Origin: UBA6168 sp964442355
GTDB taxonomy: Bacteria; Bacteroidota; Bacteroidia; Chitinophagales; Saprospiraceae
Direction of reading: 5' to 3'
Assembly: GCA_964442355.1 (NCBI GenBank)
Contig: CAYTZS010000015.1
Coordinates: 1 to 46,864 of the forward strand
DNA length: 46,864 nucleotides
Below the pieces are notes generated by a model, which was not told the DNA's origin, made no database searches, and was given only the letters and a program-made list of their open reading frames with translations. Positions 34,453 to 39,770 of this stretch are shown piece after piece; the stretch's first letter is position 1, and every line of letters starts with the position of its first letter. Made by a program: the position numbers and the translations under genes.

Positions 34453-34504
34453 GGCTGCTGGGCACTCATCATATTTTTTAAAGTGAGCTGCTCGGTGGTC
34501 TTTT
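34453..34504 (+). terminator. Terminator/attenuator hairpin, copy A
   Basis: GGCTGCTGGGC (34453-34463) pairs over 11 bp with GCTCGGTGGTC (34490-34500) using several G-U pairs, followed by TTTT. Relative to copy B, three positions differ and all keep pairing, so the structure rather than the sequence is conserved. Confidence 0.7.
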
Positions 34505-34627
34505 GAAATTGAATTTTCTCAGTTTTCAAAGTTGACCATCCCGGTTCAAACATCAGGATTGCCAACTTTTCTCAAGAAAATCCTAGACCCGTTTTATTCA
34601 TTTTTTTCACCTAAATCATTATTCAAA

Positions 34628-35524
34628 ATGAAAGTATGCAATCCGTTCTTCAAAATGCTGACAGGCATCCTGTCGGCGGCTTTTCTCACCTTGGTATTCT
34701 CCTGTAGCAACAGGGAGGAACTGCCTGCCCCTGCACCCCCCGAAACAGCAGCGCAAGCACCTTACTCGATTGACGGCCTCACCGGGGAAGTCACCCTCCG
34801 CTCCGACTGCGACGGCACAGACATCCATTGGGAGTACGAGGGACCTGAAGGCGCTGACCACTGGCCGATGCTCTGCGACGCTTGGGACTGCGACGGGAAC
34901 AAGCAATCGCCCGTCAACATCATCCCGCCTCCAACCCGGCAGCTGTCAAAAAACCTCCGTTTTTACTGGAAAAACACGGCCACGAGCATCGTGAACAATG
35001 GCCACACCATCCAGTACAACGTGGACCAGCCCGCCGACCCGAACGATGGCAGCTACATCTCGCTGAACGGACAAAAATACTACCTGCTGCAGTTCCACTT
35101 CCACGCCGAGTCGGAGCATACCGTTAACGGGGAACACTACCCGGTAGAAATCCACTTCGTCCACCGCAACCCGCTGAATGGAAAGCTCGCCGTCATCGGT
35201 GTCTTCGTGGAGGAAGGTGACGAAAACCCGTTCTTCGAGGGCATCACCGATGCTTGGCCGCACGACGAGGGCGACTACTCTTCGACCGCTACCTACAACC
35301 CGAACGTGCTGATGCCGGAGGGCTACAACAATTCTTACAAGGCGCACTTTTGGTGGTACAACGGCTCGCTGACCACCCCGCCCTGCTCCGAAATCGTCAA
35401 CTGGATGGTCTGGTCAACGAACATCGAAGCCTCGTACGAGCAAATCGAGGAGATGGAATCTATACTGCACGAGAACTACCGCCCGACGCTGGCCCTGGGC
35501 AACCGTCTAGTGAAGGCGCAGTGA
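34628..35524 (+). CDS. Alpha-type carbonic anhydrase, lipoprotein
   Basis: Zinc enzyme interconverting CO2 and bicarbonate outside the cytoplasm, 298 residues, with a lipoprotein signal (LTLVFSCSNRE, Cys26). Alpha-class features are complete: NKQSPVNI (91-98), zinc ligands His157 and His159 in LQFHFHAESEH, third ligand His176 in VEIHFVHRN, and the substrate-pocket loop GSLTTPPCSEIVNWMVW. The frame opens at 34532, but the ATG at 34628 is the start because a signal peptide begins there. It lies downstream of micro-ORF module A with about 120 bp between hairpin and start codon, so it may depend on read-through or have its own promoter. A strong terminator follows. Confidence 0.95.
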   Translation: MKVCNPFFKMLTGILSAAFLTLVFSCSNREELPAPAPPETAAQAPYSIDGLTGEVTLRSDCDGTDIHWEYEGPEGADHWPMLCDAWDCDGNKQSPVNIIPPPTRQLSKNLRFYWKNTATSIVNNGHTIQYNVDQPADPNDGSYISLNGQKYYLLQFHFHAESEHTVNGEHYPVEIHFVHRNPLNGKLAVIGVFVEEGDENPFFEGITDAWPHDEGDYSSTATYNPNVLMPEGYNNSYKAHFWWYNGSLTTPPCSEIVNWMVWSTNIEASYEQIEEMESILHENYRPTLALGNRLVKAQ

Positions 35525-35561
35525 CCCGACAGCGGCAAAGCGGCAACATAAATGGAAACGG

Positions 35562-35595
35562 AAGCCTGGGCCGACCGTCGGCCAAGGCTTTTTTT
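35562..35595 (+). terminator. Rho-independent terminator after carbonic anhydrase
   Basis: AAGCCT...GGCCGAC pairs with GTCGGCC...AGGCTT around a CG centre (35562-35590), followed by a run of seven T. It lies 37 bp after the stop codon. Confidence 0.9.
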
Positions 35596-35601
35596 CTTCC
35601 T

Positions 35602-35660
35602 CCTCCCGTAATTGGGAGGTGTTTTTGGGGAAAAATTTTCAATTTTTCCCCAAAAACACC
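35602..35660. repeat. Perfect 20-bp-arm hairpin with overlapping alternative stem
   Basis: Arms 35618-35637 and 35641-35660 (core GTTTTTGGGGAAAAATT) are perfect complements with a 3-nt loop. A second small stem, CCTCCC (35602-35607) with GGGAGG (35614-35619), overlaps its left foot, so the two are partly exclusive. Confidence 0.85.
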
Positions 35661-35765
35661 CCCTACTAAGTAGTTACGAAAACACCAAATGCGAGGACTG
35701 TGCAGTTGACACCCGACCAAGTTTCCTGATTCAAAACGCCCTATTTTCTCAGGTTTCTGGCCAAA

Positions 35766-35824
35766 ATGTCGCTTTTGTACCCCCAAGATGTCTGTTTTGT
35801 ACCCCATGCCCCGCCTCACCTTTG
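35766..35824 (+). promoter_or_regulatory. Operator direct repeats and promoter, copy B
   Basis: ATGTCGCTTTTGT (35766-35778) and ATGTCTGTTTTGT (35788-35800), again 22 bp apart, with CACCTTTG at 35817-35824 and the same 16-bp gap to the second repeat as in copy A. Confidence 0.6.
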
Positions 35825-35850
35825 TCCCATTCATTTCACGGAAACAAAAT

Positions 35851-36104
35851 GTCTGCCTGACGGCAAGTGAAGTTTGCCCACAAGTTTAGCCCAAAACCCC
35901 GAAGGGGTTGAACGTGAATAGCCCCGGATGAAATCCGGTGGAGAATGTAAAGCGGGAAAGACCCCAACGGGGTCAAATGTGTTGACATTCGACCCCGTTG
36001 GGGTCTTTCCCGTGCGCCCAAAATCCCCGGATTTCAACCGGGGCTATTCGTATTTGACCACTTCGTGGTCTAAAGATGTGGGTAAACTTCACTTGACGAT
36101 AGAC
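35851..36104. mobile_element. MITE-like nested palindrome (254 bp)
   Basis: Terminal inverted repeats at 35851-35882 and 36077-36104 share GTCT and CAAGTGAAGTTT(G/A)CCCACA. Internal nested pairs follow: GAATAGCCCCGGAT with its complement near 36022-36053, and a perfect inner pair around GACCCCAACGGGGTC. No coding capacity. Comparison with copy A gives the empty site: copy A continues directly from AAACAAAAT to GAAAACAAC. The internal CCCCGAAGGGG and AGCCCCGGAT words are of a kind I recall as common in Bacteroidota genomes. A target duplication is not clear. Confidence 0.85.
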
Positions 36105-36115
36105 AGGAAAACAAC

Positions 36116-36220
36116 ATGGACGACCTGATTATCCTCCTCCTTTCCATCATCACCCTGGCGCTGTTGCACTGGCCGGAGAAGACGGAAAACAAAGACCAGC
36201 AAACCTCCTCGAACGAATAA
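36116..36220 (+). CDS. 34-residue membrane micro-protein, copy B
   Basis: Paralogue of the frame at 34328. It begins MDDLIILLLSIITLALLHW and ends PEKTENKDQQTSSNE. The length, hydrophobic helix and WPEKTEN hinge are kept. A MITE now separates it from its promoter and lengthens the leader by about 250 nt. It precedes a hairpin and then the cargo gene at 36329. Confidence 0.6.
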   Translation: MDDLIILLLSIITLALLHWPEKTENKDQQTSSNE

Positions 36221-36239
36221 CCCCACCAACAGAAAACCA

Positions 36240-36292
36240 GGCCGCCGGGCACTCATTATATTTTTTAAAGTGAACCGCCCGGTGGTCTTTTT
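36240..36292 (+). terminator. Terminator/attenuator hairpin, copy B
   Basis: GGCCGCCGGGC (36240-36250) pairs over 11 bp with GCCCGGTGGTC (36277-36287), followed by TTTTT. Same position relative to the micro-ORF as in copy A. Confidence 0.75.
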
Positions 36293-36328
36293 GACAATTG
36301 ATTTTTTCACTTTTAAAAATATGTCATC

Positions 36329-38143
36329 ATGAATAAATTTTTACTTTCGTTGTTGAAGCCTTCTTTGTTTGTCTTCTTCTTTTCAATTTCCTTTAGCAGC
36401 GATATACTTGCTCAAACTACTTACACCTTTATAGGTAGTGGGAACTGGGATGTTATCGGTAATTGGGATGGTAATGGTATTCCACCTAGTCCCTTAGGGT
36501 CGGGAGATATTATCAGTATCGAAGGTGATGGAAATGGACCATGCCTAATTAATGTTGATTATACTATTTCCGCTGGCGTCATGTTCCAAAATAATGGCTC
36601 CACCGTGCACATTTTAGCAACAAAAATCCTTGTTAACAATGGGACCCTGGAAAACTATGGCCAACTTTTAATCTTCGGCACCCTAAACAACTCTAGTACC
36701 ATCAATAATATTGACAGAGTGCTCACTCAATCAGGCGGCATCCTAAACAACAACTCTGGAGGCATCCTGAACAACCCAGCAAATGCCATTGTGCGCAACT
36801 TTGGGACTGGGACCCTGAACAACATAGGCACTTGGAACAACGGAGGTGAAACTAACAATATGAACGGTGCTAATGGCCCGATAAACAACAACTCTGGGGG
36901 CATCATTATCAATGAATCAACGGGAAAGTTGCGCATCAAAACAGGTATGACTCTTACCAACTCTGGCACCATCAATAACAATAGTGGAGGTAATATTTTT
37001 AACGACGGCACCCTAGACAACAACTCAGGCGGCATCTTGAACATCAACGGCGATTTATATAACTACGAAAACCTGAACAATTCTGGCACCATCAATAACA
37101 ATAGTGGAGGTACTATTTCTAACGACGGCACCCTAGACAACAACTCAGGCGGCATCTTGAACATCAACGACTTTTTATATAACTACAACAACCTGAACAA
37201 TCTGGGTACCCTGAAAGGCACAGGCACACTTTTTCAATACAATATTTTTACCAATAGTGCAACCGCCAGTATAGCACCCGGCGCCAGCCCCGGCACACTT
37301 ACAGTCGAAGGCGACCTCGACTTGGGCTCGGGCACCTACAACTGTGAAATCAACGGAACCGGACAAGGCACCACCTATGATTGGCTGGCTGTCAGCGGCG
37401 CTGCCACCCTCTCCGGTGCCAGTTTGGTGGTGGATTGGGGCGGTTTCACGCCCACGGCAGGTCAGACCTTTACGGTTATGACCTTTGGTAGCAGAACAGG
37501 CACGTTTAGTACAGTGACCATACCACCTGTGGCAGGCCTGAGTTTCACCACAAGCCACACAAATGCTGCTGTTACTATCACTGCTCAAGCGCCTTTGCCT
37601 GCAGAACTGGTCAGTTTTTCCGCAAGCTCCGAAAACAACTTTACCCAATTGCTGTGGCGCACCGCCTCCGAAACCAACAACGAAGGCTTCGAAATCCAGC
37701 GCTCCACCGATGGCAAAAACTGGAACAACCTCGCCTTCGTCCCTGGCCACGGGACGACGACCGAGGAGCAATCCTACGCCTACACCGACGAGCGCACCCT
37801 GCCCGGCATGAACTACTACCGCCTCCAGCAGGTGGACTTCGACGGGAAGTCCGAGTACTCGAAAGTGGTGAGCGTTGAAATGAAAAATGGGGGCGGCGGC
37901 ATCCACTTTTTCCCCAACCCGGCCACGGGCAGCGTCACCCTCGCCCTCGAAACGGACTACTCCGGCGAAGCCACCCTCACCCTGTACGACCTCACCGGAA
38001 AACAAATGAAAACTGTAACCCTGTCGCTGGAAGGCGGCGCTTTCCGCACGGACATAGGGCTGGGCGATTTGCCGACAGGCATTTACATGGCGCAAGTACA
38101 GGCAGGGGGAGTGCAGTGGCGGGAGCGGCTCATCATCAAATGA
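36329..38143 (+). CDS. Secreted repeat protein with type IX (type A) sorting domain
   Basis: A 604-residue exported surface or secreted protein. The signal peptide ends near residue 29 (SDILAQ). Residues 30-300 are rich in Asn, Gly, Ser and Thr, with repeats such as NNSGTINNNSGG and DGTLDNNSGGILNIN that suggest a right-handed beta-helix. A TLTVEGDLDLGSGTYNCEIN domain follows, then EGFEIQRSTDGKNW with NYYRLQQVDFDGKSEYSKVV (FN3-like, usual before sorting domains). A type A C-terminal sorting domain (FFPNPATGSVTLALE... GIYMAQVQ) closes the protein. It would be exported by T9SS. A 120-bp exact-phase duplication lies within the repeats. The N-terminal two thirds are AT-richer than the C-terminal part. 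The next gene overlaps its stop codon. Confidence 0.9.
   Translation: MNKFLLSLLKPSLFVFFFSISFSSDILAQTTYTFIGSGNWDVIGNWDGNGIPPSPLGSGDIISIEGDGNGPCLINVDYTISAGVMFQNNGSTVHILATKILVNNGTLENYGQLLIFGTLNNSSTINNIDRVLTQSGGILNNNSGGILNNPANAIVRNFGTGTLNNIGTWNNGGETNNMNGANGPINNNSGGIIINESTGKLRIKTGMTLTNSGTINNNSGGNIFNDGTLDNNSGGILNINGDLYNYENLNNSGTINNNSGGTISNDGTLDNNSGGILNINDFLYNYNNLNNLGTLKGTGTLFQYNIFTNSATASIAPGASPGTLTVEGDLDLGSGTYNCEINGTGQGTTYDWLAVSGAATLSGASLVVDWGGFTPTAGQTFTVMTFGSRTGTFSTVTIPPVAGLSFTTSHTNAAVTITAQAPLPAELVSFSASSENNFTQLLWRTASETNNEGFEIQRSTDGKNWNNLAFVPGHGTTTEEQSYAYTDERTLPGMNYYRLQQVDFDGKSEYSKVVSVEMKNGGGGIHFFPNPATGSVTLALETDYSGEATLTLYDLTGKQMKTVTLSLEGGAFRTDIGLGDLPTGIYMAQVQAGGVQWRERLIIK
36961..37200. repeat. Tandem 120-bp (40-codon) duplication in cargo gene
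   Basis: Units 36961-37080 and 37081-37200 differ at about a dozen positions only. Each encodes 40 residues with SGTINNNSGG and DGTLDNNSGGILNIN. Confidence 0.95.
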
Positions 38144-38523
38144 CATTTTCAGAACGACGACATACGACCAAAGCGGGCTGGCCAGCCATCCTCATCGGCC
38201 AGCCCTTCCCGAACCCTCCGATGGAAGATGGGAGGGTATTCCTCGCCTGCGTGGGAGATGTGCCCGCCCCGGTCGGGGTAGCGTTGATTGCTGAAAATGG
38301 CGAGGTAAAATACAGGTCCGTGCATGAGTTGCCCCGGCACGGCGGAACCATTGTGCTGCACTTGGCGGAAGTCCCGCCGGGCAGCTACAAAATCCACGTC
38401 CATTGCACTGGCTGGGAAGCGTGGAGGCCGCTTACCATCGCCCCGCAGGTGGTGGTTCCGAGGTGGAGGATTGTGCTGGAAAAATGGAAGGAAGCCGTCT
38501 TGTCGGTTTTTAGAATAACGTGA
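38140..38523 (+). CDS. Free-standing sorting-domain-like protein (127 aa)
   Basis: The ATG overlaps the previous stop codon (ATGA), so translation is coupled to the type IX cargo gene. There is no signal peptide. Residues 15-100 look like a T9SS C-terminal domain without cargo: LIGQPFPNPPMEDGRVFLA, then VALIAENGEVKY, GGTIVLHLAEVPPGSYKIHV, matching the FPNP... strand... PGxYxxxV plan of such domains. A basic/aromatic tail (PRWRIVLEKWKEAVLSV) follows. The final codons and the stop may come from the terminal repeat of the element at 38517. It could be a cytosolic or fragmentary relative; the role is unknown. Confidence 0.55.
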   Translation: MTFSERRHTTKAGWPAILIGQPFPNPPMEDGRVFLACVGDVPAPVGVALIAENGEVKYRSVHELPRHGGTIVLHLAEVPPGSYKIHVHCTGWEAWRPLTIAPQVVVPRWRIVLEKWKEAVLSVFRIT

Positions 38524-38709
38524 GGTCTGGATTTAAACTCTTGTAATTCACTGATAATCAGACTCTTTTTAAAAAAAAGGTGCAAAATTGGTTATGCAGT
38601 CATCTTTCGAGAGGGTTGGATAACCCGCCCTCTCGATTCAAGGCACAGCTTCAGCAAAAATGACCACTCAACCAGCAAAAAAACCGTTTAGTAATCCAAA
38701 CCTCACGTT
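38517..38709. mobile_element. MITE-like element with 17-bp terminal inverted repeats
   Basis: AACGTGAGGTCTGGATT (38517-38533) is repeated inverted at 38693-38709 with one mismatch. The 193 bp carry no gene but hold an internal 9-bp hairpin (TCGAGAGGG at 38607-38615 with 38628-38636). The left end contains the TGA stop codon (38521-38523) of the preceding gene. Confidence 0.7.
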
Positions 38710-38717
38710 TCTTTACT

Positions 38718-38750
38718 GACTGCAAACTGCCAACTGTCGAACTGCCAACT
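38718..38750. repeat. Heptamer array (ACTGCCA) at the porP 3' end
   Basis: Four ACTGCCA-type words and one ACTGTCGA. It matches the array inside the E1 gene (9811-9843) at 32 of 33 positions. It overlaps the TAG stop codon of the PorP/SprF gene by two bases. Confidence 0.85.
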
Positions 38751-39675
38751 AAAAATACCTCGGCCTCAAAGCTGGCACCATCGGCACAGCCGAAGCCTTC
38801 ACGAACGCATATTCCAGTAGCAACTCAAACGACCCCGCATTCCCCCGCCTGACCGCACCAAGCGCCATGTCACAAGCCAAGCCCGCCCGCAGCCGCTCCG
38901 AGATTTGATATTGCCCGACGGCCACCAGCGCATCACCGCCGAGGCCGTTGTAGTTGTTGCTCATACGCAAGGTACTCCCCAGCCACAACCTCGCCTCCTC
39001 CGTGAAGCCAAAACCGAGGTGCGCATCGAAGCTCGGTGGCGCATTTTCCACCACCCGAACGGCTCCGGCAGCCCGCATCCGCAGTGCGGGCGAGAGTTCC
39101 AGCACCGCCCCCGCATTGGCAAAAACGTGCCGCACCTGCCCATTCGACTGCCCCCGGTCGAGCACCGACGGGATAGAAGCACCCACGAAAAACCGCTCAT
39201 TTTCAAAGTGGACGCCCATGCCCATGTTGAACAGGTAGCTGAAATCCATCATGCCTTCCTGCGCTTTCGTCGAGCCGGAAATGGTGCGTATTTCAGACAA
39301 ATCTGCCTCGTAGCGGGTCATGCTACCGTGAAGCCCGATGCCGAGTTTGCCGCCTGCCACGTCTACTTGATAGGCGTAAGCCGCTTGCGCAAATGTCGAG
39401 TTGTAGAAGCCGATGCGGTCGTTCACCACCGTCAGGCCCAAGCCGACCCTGCCCGCCAAAATCGGCGAGTTGATGCTCAATGCCTGCGTCACTGGAGCGC
39501 CATCCAGCCCCGCCCACTGCTGGCGATGGAAGGCCGTAAAACAGGGCAGCCCCGTGCTCCCTGCAGCGCCGGGATTGGACAGCAGCTTATTGTAAAAAAA
39601 CTGCGAAAAGACCGGCTCCTGCTGTGCAAACAGCGAGGTGCAGTAAAACAAAAAAAGTAGGTGTAAATATCTCAT
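38749..39675 (-). CDS. Type IX secretion membrane protein, PorP/SprF family
   Basis: Outer-membrane protein of 308 residues with a signal peptide (MRYLHLLFLFYCTSLFAQ). Family features are the opening QEPVFSQFFYNKLLSNPGAAG, FTAFHRQQWAGLDGAPVTQ and INSPILAGRVGLGLTVVNDRIG, then barrel strands to the C-terminal RPRYF. PorP/SprF proteins help secrete or anchor large cargo with type B sorting domains; the cargo gene lies directly upstream on the same strand, so the pair is probably one operon. I use the ATG at 39675; the codon at 39681 is TTG. A word palindrome fills the gap to the cargo gene. Confidence 0.93.
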   Translation of the reverse strand: MRYLHLLFLFYCTSLFAQQEPVFSQFFYNKLLSNPGAAGSTGLPCFTAFHRQQWAGLDGAPVTQALSINSPILAGRVGLGLTVVNDRIGFYNSTFAQAAYAYQVDVAGGKLGIGLHGSMTRYEADLSEIRTISGSTKAQEGMMDFSYLFNMGMGVHFENERFFVGASIPSVLDRGQSNGQVRHVFANAGAVLELSPALRMRAAGAVRVVENAPPSFDAHLGFGFTEEARLWLGSTLRMSNNYNGLGGDALVAVGQYQISERLRAGLACDMALGAVRRGNAGSFELLLEYAFVKASAVPMVPALRPRYF

Positions 39676-39683
39676 TTTCAAAG

Positions 39684-39770
39684 TTATAAGCTATGAGTTA
39701 TGAGCTATGAGCTATGAGCTATGAGCTATGAGGGACACTACTCATAACTCATAGCTCATAGCTCATAACT
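39684..39770. repeat. Word palindrome (GAGCTAT 7-mers) between giant cargo gene and porP
   Basis: The left arm has six or seven GAGTTAT/GAGCTAT 7-mers (to about 39732). The right arm (39741-39770) has the complement. The loop is about 8 nt. The arm reaches the TAA stop codon of the giant gene (39770-39772). Same word family as 15989-16055, 24 kb away. Confidence 0.92.

Larger units (their letters stand above)
34197..34520. repeat. Duplicated module, copy A
   Basis: From just after the HTCS stop codon to about 34520, this DNA is homologous to 35725-36310 once the MITE at 35851-36104 is removed. It contains in order two operator repeats, a promoter, a 34-codon micro-ORF and a hairpin. Confidence 0.9.
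35725..36310. repeat. Duplicated module, copy B (split by a MITE)
   Basis: Homologous to 34197-34520: operator repeats, CACCTTTG box, micro-ORF and hairpin in the same order and spacing. It is interrupted between promoter and micro-ORF by the 254-bp palindromic element at 35851-36104. Confidence 0.9.

Noticed and set aside
35928..36128. 66-codon frame inside the MITE
   Set aside because: It is the nested palindrome read through; its codons come from inverted repeats and it has no independent support.
37175..38146. Antisense frame across the type IX cargo gene
   Set aside because: The plus strand encodes a recognisable FN3-like and sorting domain here, so the antisense frame is not real.
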